Assembly: GCF_003944715.1 (NCBI RefSeq)
Contig: NZ_RWIT01000001.1
Location: 496,001-560,000 of the forward strand
From: Hymenobacter rigui
GTDB taxonomy: Bacteria > Bacteroidota > Bacteroidia > Cytophagales > Hymenobacteraceae
DNA length: 64,000 nucleotides
Direction of reading: 5' to 3'
The notes below the pieces were generated by a model, which did no database searches, was not told the origin of the DNA, and was given only the letters and a program-made list of their open reading frames with translations. The first letter of the stretch is position 1; each line of letters begins with the position of its first letter. Shown here piece after piece: positions 53,920 to 61,822 of the stretch. Position numbers and translations under genes: made by a program.

Positions 53920-53992
53920 AGCGGGAAACGAGGCTCGAACTCGCGACCCTCAGCTTGGGAAGCTGATGCTCTACCAACTGAGCTACTCCCGC
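53920..53992 (-). tRNA. tRNA-Gly (anticodon CCC); 3' half is attR
   Basis: Read on the minus strand: acceptor GCGGGAG, D-arm GCTC...GAGC, anticodon stem TCAGC/GCTGA with the loop TTCCCAA (anticodon CCC), T-arm GCGAG TTCGAGC CTCGT and 3' acceptor TTCCCGC, discriminator T. No CCA is encoded. The 46-bp 3' part 53920-53965 is repeated at 45461-45506, so the 5' half is chromosomal and the 3' half came with the element, restoring a functional gene. Confidence 0.95.
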
Positions 53993-54111
53993 TTCTGGAG
54001 TTAGGCAAAAGTACGGGCGAAAAATCAAAATCCAACTGTCTGCGTATCGGAAGAAAACTGCTTTTCTTCGCAGTGCGGTATAGCCGCACACTACCTTGCT
54101 GATTACCGCTT

Positions 54112-54354
54112 ATGCCCTGGCCGCTTCCTTCTGCTACCCGTCGTTTGGTGGGCGTATTGTTTCTGATAGCAGGCTTTATGCTACTGCTGGGTGTTGTCCT
54201 GCGCCTGTACGTGGTGTATGACGCCTACCAACGGCTTGGTGCTGATGCCGTGGCCTCAACCCAGCTGGTAGTGTACCTGATGATGATGATTGGGGCGCTG
54301 ATGATGCTGCGCTACGGCTGGCGGGAGCGGCGCGGCAACGATACGGTGGACTAA
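54112..54354 (+). CDS. small two-helix membrane protein
   Basis: 80 residues with two hydrophobic helices (LVGVLFLIAGFMLLLGVVLRLYVVY and TQLVVYLMMMIGALMMLRYGW) and an acidic tail. Unknown function. The first gene to the right of the tRNA, on the opposite strand. Confidence 0.6.
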   Translation: MPWPLPSATRRLVGVLFLIAGFMLLLGVVLRLYVVYDAYQRLGADAVASTQLVVYLMMMIGALMMLRYGWRERRGNDTVD

Positions 54355-54361
54355 AGACCTG

Positions 54362-54369
54362 TACCTTTG
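54362..54369 (+). promoter_or_regulatory. -7 box upstream of the GNAT gene
   Basis: TACCTTTG matches TAnnTTTG 33 bp before the GNAT ATG. No clear -33 element is seen. Confidence 0.4.
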
Positions 54370-54402
54370 CGGGCCAACAATTCCTGAGCACATCTCTTCC
54401 GT

Positions 54403-54939
54403 ATGTCTTTTCCGCTCCGTATTCAGGTAGCCAAGCGCACTGCTGCCACTGCTGCTCAACTGGCCGAAATAGGCCGGCGCATGTTTCACGACACGTACGC
54501 CGACCAGAACAGCCCCGAGGACATGGCAGCGTATGAAGCGGCCACATTTGGCCCGGAGATTCAGTTGGCAGAATTGCAGGATCCGGATATCGTGTTTCTG
54601 GTAGCCTACATGGTGCAGGAGGCCGTGGGGTATGCCAAGCTGAAGCTCCATTCTACGCTGGGGCTCGACCCGGCCAAAACACCCGAGGACCGTCTGGAAA
54701 TTGAGCGGTTGTATGTGGCCGAAGACTGGATTGGGACCGGCCTGGGTGCGGCCCTGATGCGCCGCGCCATTGAGGAAGCGCGGCAGCAGGGCAGTCGGGC
54801 GGTGGTACTGGGCGTGTGGGAGAAGAACGAGCGGGCCCGAACGTTCTATCAGCGGTTTGGCTTCAAACAGATTGGGGAACATACCTTCACTATTGGCTCT
54901 GATGTGCAGAACGACCTGATTCTGCGTAAGGGCCTTTAA
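54403..54939 (+). CDS. GNAT family N-acetyltransferase
   Basis: 178 residues. Acetyl-CoA-dependent acetyltransferase fold. Motif A is IERLYVAEDWIGTGLGAALMRRAIEEARQQGSRAVVLGVWEKNERARTFYQRFGFKQIG, with the Q/RxxGxG/A loop represented by WIGTGLGAA, and the N-terminal half holds FHDTYADQNSPEDMAAYEAATFG. It resembles the polyamine/PaiA-like subgroup, but the substrate is unknown. Preceded by a TACCTTTG box. Confidence 0.9.
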   Translation: MSFPLRIQVAKRTAATAAQLAEIGRRMFHDTYADQNSPEDMAAYEAATFGPEIQLAELQDPDIVFLVAYMVQEAVGYAKLKLHSTLGLDPAKTPEDRLEIERLYVAEDWIGTGLGAALMRRAIEEARQQGSRAVVLGVWEKNERARTFYQRFGFKQIGEHTFTIGSDVQNDLILRKGL

Positions 54940-55009
54940 CGTGCCAAGGCGCTGTACCACCGCTGCCTCAATTCCGGCTTTTCTGTTTAGCTACCTCCGT
55001 CTGCTGCGT

Positions 55010-56083
55010 ATGCGCTGTTCCCGGTTTGTCTGCTCTATTACTTGGTGCCTTGCTGTGAGCGTAAGCCTGTGCGGAGTAGCGGCATGTTCAGGTAATGCGG
55101 ACTCAGCAGAGGAAACGGCCGCTACTCCACTGCCGGCCGGTCATTATGAGGGGCCCGTTACGTATCAGGGTAGCGAACTGCGGGTGGCACTAGAGCTCCG
55201 GGAAACCAGTGCCGGCCAATTACAGGCAGAAGTGACTTTCCCGCAGATGCCGGAATTGGCCTTTGAGCCGGTACAAGCCTTCTATAAAGCCCCGCAGCTC
55301 CGACTGGTGCAGCAGGCAGAAGGCGGCATCAGCGTACAGGCCGTGCGGGAAGGCGACTTCCTGCGGGGCGTACTGAATTGGGACAGCCTACAGGCTGATT
55401 TTGTGTGGGTGCGGCGCGGAACTGCGCCTGCGCGCGGCTTTCGGGAGCAGGTCCTCCCCGGCCGCAAGGGCCTTCGCCTGCTGCTTCCCGATGATACACT
55501 AACCCACCATCCGGCGCTGGCCTTGGTGGCTTTTCCCGCAACAACCGCCGCTGCCACCCAGCGAGCCATGTATCTGGCGCGGCACGGAGTAGCGGCGCTG
55601 GTGGTTCCTACTGAAAGCACCACCCCTGATTCGATAGCGGGGGCCACGGTGAGCAGCGCATTGGTGGCACTACGGCGGCAGACCGGCGTGGATTCCAGCA
55701 AAACCGGCTACTGGGCCCGCGGCAGCTCTACGCGGGTGGTGGCGGCCGCCGCTGCGCGGGAGCCCCGTCCGGCGTTTGTAGTGCTGGAAGGAGCTGGTGC
55801 CGACACGCGGGCGGAAGCACAGCCCTACACTGTTTTCAATCAGCTGCGGGTTCCGGTACTGGGCCTGTACGCTGCGCTGGATACCACGGTGCAGGTGCGC
55901 GAAAGTGCCCGCCGCCTGCGCACGGCGTTGGGGTTCCGGCGTGGCACGCAGGTGCGCATTGTGCCGCAGGCTACTCCCGATTTTATTCAGCCCGGCCGTA
56001 CCCGCCCCGATGGACAGTGGCAATGGCCCCAGCCGGCGGCGGGCTACTGGTCCGGACTGGTGGAGTGGCTCCGGCAGCGCTGA
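55010..56083 (+). CDS. lipoprotein with a degenerate alpha/beta-hydrolase-like domain
   Basis: 357 residues from ATG 55010, which gives the lipoprotein signal MRCSRFVCSITWCLAVSVSLCGVAACSG. Residues 40-150 form a beta domain (GHYEGPVTYQGSELRVALELRET) seen in front of secreted alpha/beta hydrolases. The following domain keeps the order of a hydrolase (FVVLEGAGADTR, RVPVLGLYAALDTTVQV, VRIVPQATPDFIQPGR), but the nucleophile elbow reads GYWARGSSTRVVAA instead of GxSxG, so catalytic activity is doubtful. Function unknown. Confidence 0.7.
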   Translation: MRCSRFVCSITWCLAVSVSLCGVAACSGNADSAEETAATPLPAGHYEGPVTYQGSELRVALELRETSAGQLQAEVTFPQMPELAFEPVQAFYKAPQLRLVQQAEGGISVQAVREGDFLRGVLNWDSLQADFVWVRRGTAPARGFREQVLPGRKGLRLLLPDDTLTHHPALALVAFPATTAAATQRAMYLARHGVAALVVPTESTTPDSIAGATVSSALVALRRQTGVDSSKTGYWARGSSTRVVAAAAAREPRPAFVVLEGAGADTRAEAQPYTVFNQLRVPVLGLYAALDTTVQVRESARRLRTALGFRRGTQVRIVPQATPDFIQPGRTRPDGQWQWPQPAAGYWSGLVEWLRQR

Positions 56084-56093
56084 AGCGCATCAG

Positions 56094-58382
56094 CTACAGG
56101 GTCAGCAAGCCTTTTTCGCGCAACAACTGCCAGGCGGGGCTTAGCAGGAACTGCTCCCAGGGCTGGCCACCGGCGGGGTAGATGGCGGCGGCTTCCTTCA
56201 GCAGCACTTTGGAATCGTAGTCGGTAGCCAGTTGGGTCAGGAGCGTGTGCAGCCACGGACCCAGCTCGGCCGGCACTTTTACCTCGAAATCCTCTGCCTG
56301 CTCATAGAAGGTAAGCACGGCGCGCTGGCCTTTTTTGGCTGGCTCATAGCGTAGCTCCGGCGTATTGCCCAGCCAGAACAGCCGGTTATTGAGGCGGGTG
56401 GCATCGGGCTTGCCAGGCTCCTGCACGGCCTGGCTGATGAGGTGGCGCGGCACGGTGGTTTTGGGCGTACGGAAATCAAACCAAAAGCTGAGCGGCTCCT
56501 GCAGCGCCACACCATGTAGGTAGTTGTACAAGGCCTTGGCCAGCCCCGGCCCGAACTGCTCGTGGTCGGTGCCGGTGGGGTCGTCATGCCACAGGTCGTT
56601 CCAGGCAAAGGGGCCGGGCTCGGGCCCCACGGCCGCTACTTTGTACTTCGCGGGATTTTTGCCGACGGGGGAGTGGGCCGTCATCGAAAACCGGTGCCAG
56701 TAGCCGCTCTGCACAATACCGGCCTGAAACAGCTGTCGCACCACTTCCAGCGAATCCACGGTTTCCTGAGCAGTCTGGGTGGGGAAGCCGTACATTAGGT
56801 AAGCGTGCACCATAATACCGGCTTGGGTGAAGCCATCCGTTACCCGGGCCACCTGCGCAATGGTTACGCCCTTTTCCATCAGGGCTAGCAGTCTATCGGA
56901 AGCTACTTCCAGGCCCCCGCTCACGGCAATGCAGCCCGAGGCAGCCAGCAGGCGGCACAGATCGGGGGTGAAGGTTTTCTCGAAGCGGATGTTGCCCCAC
57001 CACGTAATACTCACGCGGCGTTTGAGCAGCTCCACAGCCAGGTCGCGCAGGGCCAGGGGCGGCGCGGCCTCATCCACGAAGTGGAACCCGGTCTGGCCGG
57101 TCTGGGCAATAATCCGCTCGATACGGTCCACCAGCAGCGTAGCCGGCGCCGTTTCGTAGCGGCTGATGTAATCGAGCGTTACGTCGCAGAAGGAGCAACG
57201 CTTCCAATAGCAGCCGTGCGCAATAGTGAGCTTATTCCAGCGCCCGTCGCTCCAGAGCCGGTGCATGGGGTTCAGCACTTCAATCACCGACAGATACTCC
57301 GTCAGCGGCAAATCGGAATAATCCGGCGTGCCTACCTCGGGGTGCGGAATATCGGCGGTGGTAGCATCGTTGCGGTACTCCACTTCGCCCGCCGCGTTGC
57401 GCAGAAAGGTGCGTTGGAGGGGATAAGTTTCGGGTTTCGGGTTTCTGGTTACTAGTTGCTGCTCTTCGGGAGCAATTCCATCAGAACCAGAAACCAGCAA
57501 CGAGCAACTAGAAACATATTCCAACAGCCGCAGCCAAGGCCCTTCGCCGTCGTCGAGGGTCAGGAAGTCGATATAGTCGAAAAAGCGGGGCTCCTGGATA
57601 GTGCGCAGTTCGGTGTTGGGGTAGCCCCCGCCCATGCTGGTATAAGTGGCCGGGCGCAGCTGCTTCACGCGCTGAGCCAGCCGCAGCGCGCCGTACAGGT
57701 TGCCGGGAAAGGGTACCGTGAAGCCCACAATATCGGGTTGGGCGCGCTCCAGCAACTCGTCCAGCAGCTCCAGCAGCATCCGGTCGAGCAGGTTGGGGGC
57801 CGCCTGTAAGGCCTCGTGCAGGGCATCAAACGAGGTGGCCGACATGGCCAGCTTCTCGGCGTAGCGCGAAAAGCCGAACTGCGGCCCTACAGTTTCCTTG
57901 ATCAGGTCGCCCAGATCTTCCAGATACAGCGTAGCCAGGTGGCGGGCCTGATCGGTGAGGCCCATAGTGCCGAAAGCCGTTTCTAGGTCGGCTACGTTAT
58001 CAAAGCGGCTGGCCTCGGGCAGAAAGCGGCTGTGGCAGATGCGCGGAGCCAGCGTATTGTCCTTATTCTGCAGAAACCGGATAACCGGCTCGATGGTGCT
58101 CAGGTAGCTGTTTTTAAGCCGCAGCATCCGGCGCGCGTTGTCGCTGAGCTCGAAGTGACCGGCCTCAATTTCCGCAAACACCCGCGTCAGGCCTTCCTTC
58201 GAAAACAGCTTCAGCACCAGCTCCAGCCCTAAATCGGCCTGCGTGACCTGGTAGCCCCGCCCGCCCAGAAAGCCCTTGAGGTAGGCCGTGGCCGGGTACG
58301 GGGTATTCAGCTGCGTGAGCGGCGGCGTGATAAGCAGAATGCGGGGCTGGGCAGAAATCGACACGGAGACAACAACCGCCAA
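56094..58382 (-). CDS. B12-binding-domain radical SAM protein
   Basis: 762 residues. The N-terminal cobalamin-binding domain (ILLITPPLTQLNTPYPATAYLKGFLGGRGYQV, VGFTVPFPGNLYGALRLA, SMGGGYPNTELR) is followed by a radical SAM core with the cluster motif HGCYWKRCSFCDV (Cys391, Cys396, Cys399; CX4CX2C rather than CX3CX2C), GFHFVDEAAPP, ITWWGNIRFEKTFTPDLC and MVHAYLMYGFPTQTAQE. Residues about 289-318 (SSCSLLVSGSDG... NPKPET) look like an insertion encoded by repeat-type DNA at 57430-57516. Members of this superfamily methylate or rearrange unactivated carbons; the substrate is unknown. Confidence 0.9.
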   Translation of the reverse strand: MAVVVSVSISAQPRILLITPPLTQLNTPYPATAYLKGFLGGRGYQVTQADLGLELVLKLFSKEGLTRVFAEIEAGHFELSDNARRMLRLKNSYLSTIEPVIRFLQNKDNTLAPRICHSRFLPEASRFDNVADLETAFGTMGLTDQARHLATLYLEDLGDLIKETVGPQFGFSRYAEKLAMSATSFDALHEALQAAPNLLDRMLLELLDELLERAQPDIVGFTVPFPGNLYGALRLAQRVKQLRPATYTSMGGGYPNTELRTIQEPRFFDYIDFLTLDDGEGPWLRLLEYVSSCSLLVSGSDGIAPEEQQLVTRNPKPETYPLQRTFLRNAAGEVEYRNDATTADIPHPEVGTPDYSDLPLTEYLSVIEVLNPMHRLWSDGRWNKLTIAHGCYWKRCSFCDVTLDYISRYETAPATLLVDRIERIIAQTGQTGFHFVDEAAPPLALRDLAVELLKRRVSITWWGNIRFEKTFTPDLCRLLAASGCIAVSGGLEVASDRLLALMEKGVTIAQVARVTDGFTQAGIMVHAYLMYGFPTQTAQETVDSLEVVRQLFQAGIVQSGYWHRFSMTAHSPVGKNPAKYKVAAVGPEPGPFAWNDLWHDDPTGTDHEQFGPGLAKALYNYLHGVALQEPLSFWFDFRTPKTTVPRHLISQAVQEPGKPDATRLNNRLFWLGNTPELRYEPAKKGQRAVLTFYEQAEDFEVKVPAELGPWLHTLLTQLATDYDSKVLLKEAAAIYPAGGQPWEQFLLSPAWQLLREKGLLTL

Positions 58383-58425
58383 CCGGCGGCAAAGGTGCCC
58401 GCAAAGGTACGGCGTTCAGTTGCCA

Positions 58426-58490
58426 GTTATCAGTTGTTCGTTGTCAGATGATGGCTTTGCACTAACAACTGACAACGAACAACTGATAAC
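58426..58490. repeat. 22-bp perfect inverted repeat
   Basis: GTTATCAGTTGTTCGTTGTCAG-type arms at 58426-58447 and 58469-58490, perfectly complementary, between two minus-strand genes. The element looks like a small dispersed hairpin repeat. Confidence 0.85.
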
Positions 58491-58493
58491 TAT

Positions 58494-60011
58494 CTACCGT
58501 CCCATCTTCATCAATGACGGGTTCAGCCGCAGATACACCTGCGCCGAAACCGGAGTAGAACCGTAGTACACGTCCCGCAGCAGGCTGCCTTCAGGGCGGT
58601 ATACGGTGGCCTGGGCACCCAGTGTCAGGTCGGTTTTGGCGAGTTGTGCTATCCGGTAGTTTGCGCCCAGCGTGAGGGCATGGATGTTATACACCGATTG
58701 GTTGTAGGGCGGAAAATCCTGAGGAGGAAGCTGCAGTTCCTCATTCGATTTCTGCACGAATTCATAGCGGCCATATACAGCCGGTTTGCCCAGCTGTACG
58801 TTGGTTTCGGCCAGTACGGAATGCGCGGCCTCATCGGTGCGGCCGCCCTCCACGTGCTGATTCATACCCCACACCAGCGCCGAGGTGATGTAGCGCCCTT
58901 CACCCCACTGACTGCTCTGAATAACGGAGGCGGTAGTACGCTTCACATCTTCATCCGCGTGTAGCTCCTCGGGGCTTTTGATGAAGGCCCGGCTGACCTG
59001 CAAAGCCAGTGCCCCGGTAGGGTTCCAACTCAGGCGGCCCGCCCACGAGTCGGCGCGGGGCTTGTCGAAGCCGTAGCGGTGCTCATCCGGTTCCCGACCC
59101 GTGAAGTTGGAGCCTTCCAGCTTAAACTGCTTGTAGCGCAGGCCCAACGTCGCTACGCCAAAGGTAATGTGGGTAGCATCCTGCCAGTGGTGGCCCAGGG
59201 CGGCATCGGGGTTGGGCATGGCCGAAATGCGGTGCATGAATGCCACCGGCCCAATGGCGGGCTCACCGGGGTAGCCCACGTAAGCCGTCAGGTCCACATC
59301 CTGAGAAAAGGCGTGGGTGTAGCCAATGCTCAGGGACGAAATCAGGTCGTGGGGGTGCTGGCGGTCCACCAATGGCCGGCCTTTGTAGGCTTCACCGCTC
59401 TGAAACAACAGCGGGTAGCCGTTACCGCCCTCCGTGAGCGGGTCCAGCGAGAACATGGCCGTAAGGTTCAGCAGCCCTTTCTCCCCGATGGGGCGCTGGG
59501 CCATGGTCATAAACCAGTTAGGGGCATCTACGGTACTACCGCCCCGCCGCCCGTTGTCGCGCCCGATGTTCTGGTTGGTGTAGCGCAGATACAGCGCGCC
59601 GTGGTTCATCACCATCCACTTGCCGTGGTGACTCATCCACATATACATAGGAGTGTTATCGGGGTTCCAGGCTGTACCGGAGCCGTTGCGGTTCATGGGC
59701 AGGTTGCGCGAATAGGCATGGCTCATGTGCTCCATGCCTTCCATAGCTCCCATCTGGCCCATGCTGCTCATGTCGTGGCCGGCGTGCTGCATGCCGGGCA
59801 TGGGGCGGCGGGTGGTATCGGTGGGGGCCATACCGGGCATGGCCATATTATGGCCCGCGTGCTGGCTGTGGTCCATGGGCGCGGCGCGGCGGGTGGTATC
59901 TACCGGGGCGGTAGTAGGGGCCGGAGCTGTGGTATGGTGCTGATGCTGGGCATAACCGGTCTGCAGGGCAAACAGGCTCAGGCCAAGTGTATGGAGGAGA
60001 AAGGTGCGCAT
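58494..60011 (-). CDS. His/Met-rich outer-membrane protein, probable copper-related
   Basis: 505 residues. A signal peptide MRTFLLHTLGLSLFALQTGYAQ is followed by a His/Met-rich segment (about 23-110) with repeated motifs such as MDHSQHAGHNM, MPGMAPTDTTRRPMPGM, QHAGHDMSSMGQMG and MEGMEHMSHAYSRN, like the metal-binding parts of copper-resistance proteins (CopA/CopB). The remainder is a beta-barrel-like domain with many aromatic-ended strands (YGRYEFVQKSNEEL, HALTLGANYRIAQL, AQVYLRLNPSLMKM). It lies downstream of the HMA-AraC regulator in a copper-type context. The metal is inferred. Confidence 0.8.
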   Translation of the reverse strand: MRTFLLHTLGLSLFALQTGYAQHQHHTTAPAPTTAPVDTTRRAAPMDHSQHAGHNMAMPGMAPTDTTRRPMPGMQHAGHDMSSMGQMGAMEGMEHMSHAYSRNLPMNRNGSGTAWNPDNTPMYMWMSHHGKWMVMNHGALYLRYTNQNIGRDNGRRGGSTVDAPNWFMTMAQRPIGEKGLLNLTAMFSLDPLTEGGNGYPLLFQSGEAYKGRPLVDRQHPHDLISSLSIGYTHAFSQDVDLTAYVGYPGEPAIGPVAFMHRISAMPNPDAALGHHWQDATHITFGVATLGLRYKQFKLEGSNFTGREPDEHRYGFDKPRADSWAGRLSWNPTGALALQVSRAFIKSPEELHADEDVKRTTASVIQSSQWGEGRYITSALVWGMNQHVEGGRTDEAAHSVLAETNVQLGKPAVYGRYEFVQKSNEELQLPPQDFPPYNQSVYNIHALTLGANYRIAQLAKTDLTLGAQATVYRPEGSLLRDVYYGSTPVSAQVYLRLNPSLMKMGR

Positions 60012-60146
60012 AATGAACCGGGCAAAGTAGGAGCAGCTGTGTGAGCAACATTACTGCCGCTGGTGGCTTTGGGTTCTATAAAACCCGGGCCCAATGCGTA
60101 CGATGTTCGGGCCTAGATTTTCAGAAACTGAATGCAATCAGGAAGG

Positions 60147-60174
60147 AACATCATGCAGAGCGAAGCATGATGTT
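60147..60174. repeat. small inverted repeat (AACATCATGC)
   Basis: Arms 60147-60156 and 60165-60174, enclosing AGAGCGAA, upstream of the His/Met-rich gene. Its AGAGCGAAGCATGA core resembles the GAGCGAAGC core of REP-like element B. Confidence 0.5.
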
Positions 60175-60202
60175 TAAAGGGTTTTGATGCTTGTCCTGAC
60201 CT

Positions 60203-60255
60203 CAGCAACGAAAAAAGCCGACCCACGGAATGTAGGTCGGCTTTTTTCGTTGCTG
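60203..60255 (-). terminator. terminator after the HMA-AraC gene
   Basis: A perfect 21-bp stem (60203-60223 and 60235-60255; CAGCAACGAAAAAAGCCGACC and its complement) with an 11-nt loop. It separates the regulator from the downstream outer-membrane gene. Confidence 0.88.
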
Positions 60256-60264
60256 GCTTGCTGT

Positions 60265-60837
60265 TTAGGCCAGCTGGTCCAGCGAAAGGCGGCGGGGCAT
60301 CAGGTCGCGGCGGAATTCGCTTACGGAGCGGCCGGTGACCTGACGGAACTGGTTGCTCAGGTGCTGGCCGGAGCTGTAGCGCATCTGTTCAGCAATTTCG
60401 CTCAGCGTCATTTCATTGTAGCTCAACATTTCCTTCACCCGCTCGATCTTCAGCCGAATCAGGTATTTCTCGATGGTGAGGTTGGCCGTCCGCGAGAATA
60501 CCTTGCTCAGGTGCGAGTACGTGGCCGCAAACCGGTCAGTTAGGAAGGCTGAAGTAGTCAGGGGCATGCGCGCGGTGCGCAGGTGCTCCAAGTATTCTAC
60601 CAGCGCCGATTTGATTTGCTCGGTCAGCTGGTCGGCACGGCCCATAATCACATCGAAACCGGCTTCGCGTAGCATCGGAGCCACGGAAACGGGGTCGGCG
60701 GGCGTACTCTGGTCCAGTTGTGCCTGGCCCAGCGTCACGTCGGTGGGGCGGTAGCCGGCTTGTTCGAGGAGGTTGCGCACGGCATCAATGCAGCGTGGGC
60801 AAACCATGTTTTTAATGTGCAGAAGCGTCGTTTTCAC
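60265..60837 (-). CDS. HMA-domain AraC-family transcriptional regulator
   Basis: 190 residues from GTG 60837. The N-terminal 65 residues are a heavy-metal-associated domain (MKTTLLHIKNMVCPRCIDAVRNLLEQAG) with the metal-binding pair Cys13-x-x-Cys16. A helical linker leads to an AraC HTH domain (YLIRLKIERVKEMLSYNEMTLSEIAEQMRYSSGQHLSNQFRQVTGRSVSEFRRDLM). HMA-AraC fusions are seen in Bacteroidota copper-handling loci, and family context suggests copper sensing. The GTG start and the upstream TGA stop overlap in GTGA, so it is translationally coupled to the preceding membrane protein. Confidence 0.9.
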   Translation of the reverse strand: MKTTLLHIKNMVCPRCIDAVRNLLEQAGYRPTDVTLGQAQLDQSTPADPVSVAPMLREAGFDVIMGRADQLTEQIKSALVEYLEHLRTARMPLTTSAFLTDRFAATYSHLSKVFSRTANLTIEKYLIRLKIERVKEMLSYNEMTLSEIAEQMRYSSGQHLSNQFRQVTGRSVSEFRRDLMPRRLSLDQLA

Positions 60838-61184
60838 GGATGTTGAGTTGAGTTCAACCGCGTTGCGGTACGCGTAGATTTACGAGGAGAAGGTGGGGTT
60901 GTGGTGGGTTTTGCCCGCCGGGTACGTTCCGGCGCAGGCTCGGCCCACTGCTTCCCAAACCAGTTGGCTGCCGCCCAATTCACAAAGGGAACCACCCCTA
61001 GGAATGTTACAGCCAGTAGCCAGAAAAATACGAAAAAAGCACCGAAAAGCCGACCAAAAAACTGGTCCTGCGTTCCGTACAGATACCCAATCAGCAGCAG
61101 AGCCAGCAGTAGACTGCTTCCAGCCAGATAGGCGACTTTCCGCAGAAGCGGTTGGTAGGCGGCTGATGAGGAGGCGCGTTTCAT
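60834..61184 (-). CDS. small membrane protein coupled to the HMA-AraC regulator
   Basis: 116 residues from ATG 61184. Two transmembrane helices (LAGSSLLLALLLIGYLYG and RLFGAFFVFFWLLAVTFLGVVPFVNWAAANWFG) precede a basic, Thr/Pro/Ser-rich tail (RTRRAKPTTTPPSPRKSTRTATR). The stop overlaps the GTG start of the regulator by 4 bp. Function unknown; it may act with the copper-type genes. Confidence 0.65.
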   Translation of the reverse strand: MKRASSSAAYQPLLRKVAYLAGSSLLLALLLIGYLYGTQDQFFGRLFGAFFVFFWLLAVTFLGVVPFVNWAAANWFGKQWAEPAPERTRRAKPTTTPPSPRKSTRTATRLNSTQHP

Positions 61185-61408
61185 AAAGGCTATACAGACA
61201 GGCAAAGATAACCGACTGTTGCATACCCGCCAGAAACCAGCTGGTGGCGGAAGATTAAGGGTACTGCTGAGGCATGGAAGGAAACGGCTGAAAGTGGTGA
61301 ATTGGCAGTGGTTGAGGAACGGAAATCATCATACGCAAAAACCAGCCTTGCGGCCAGCCGTACAGCCTAAAATAGTTCCTCTCTTACTGCTCTTCCAACT
61401 CCAGACCC

Positions 61409-61684
61409 ATGAAAACGCTCATCTCATTCCGGCCACTGGCCATGGCAGTCCTCCTGGCCGGTACTGTATCGGCTTGCAACACGGGTACCGGCAACGGCGA
61501 CACAAATGTGGAGCGCGGGGCTGAAAAAAGCCTCGATCCGGCCACTCATCAGAACGCCTCCGTTGCCGCTGACTCGGCTGCTTCCGGCCTTAGCCGCGAC
61601 ACCAGCACCGGCCCCACCGGCCGGCAGCAGTATGAGAAGGCTGCTGATACCAAGGACCGCAACCACGACGGCATTGCCGATTAG
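61409..61684 (+). CDS. small Ser/Thr-rich lipoprotein
   Basis: 91 residues. Lipoprotein signal MKTLISFRPLAMAVLLAGTVSACNTG with the lipobox Cys near 23. The mature part is polar and disordered and ends with DTKDRNHDGIAD, an EF-hand/dockerin-like calcium loop. A strong terminator follows. Function unknown. Confidence 0.7.
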   Translation: MKTLISFRPLAMAVLLAGTVSACNTGTGNGDTNVERGAEKSLDPATHQNASVAADSAASGLSRDTSTGPTGRQQYEKAADTKDRNHDGIAD

Positions 61685-61708
61685 GCAGCAGTACAGTACG
61701 TGCCTAAG

Positions 61709-61744
61709 CAGAAAAGCCCGCAACAGCTGTTGCGGGCTTTTCTG
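61709..61744 (+). terminator. terminator after the small lipoprotein gene
   Basis: A perfect palindromic stem of about 16-18 bp, CAGAAAAGCCCGCAACAG and its complement, with T-rich 3' side. Confidence 0.88.
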
Positions 61745-61822
61745 TTTGGTAGGCGGGCGGGTAAAGAGAGCTAAGTTGTTTTCGGAAGCTGGAAGCGGGA
61801 ATATTACTAGCGGTGCACGGGC

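Larger units (their letters stand above)
45461..53965. mobile_element. integrative element in tRNA-Gly(CCC), about 8.5 kb
   Basis: The right end contains an intact tRNA-Gly gene (53920-53992). The left end carries a second copy of its 3' half (45461-45506, 46 bp with one mismatch) without the 5' half, the expected result of integrase-mediated insertion into the tRNA 3' portion. An integrase gene starts 156 bp inside the left core. The content is integrase, unknown protein, excisionase-like HTH protein, replication protein, HTH/terminase-like protein, several small orphans, then the minus-strand DUF2290 and helicase cargo. No capsid, tail, conjugation or relaxase genes are seen, so it is not a complete prophage or ICE. 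Base composition falls sharply over the cargo genes. Confidence 0.88.

Noticed and set aside
45461..53992. Complete prophage
   Set aside because: No capsid, portal, tail, large terminase or lysis genes are visible; the element is too small and better described as satellite-like or plasmid-like.
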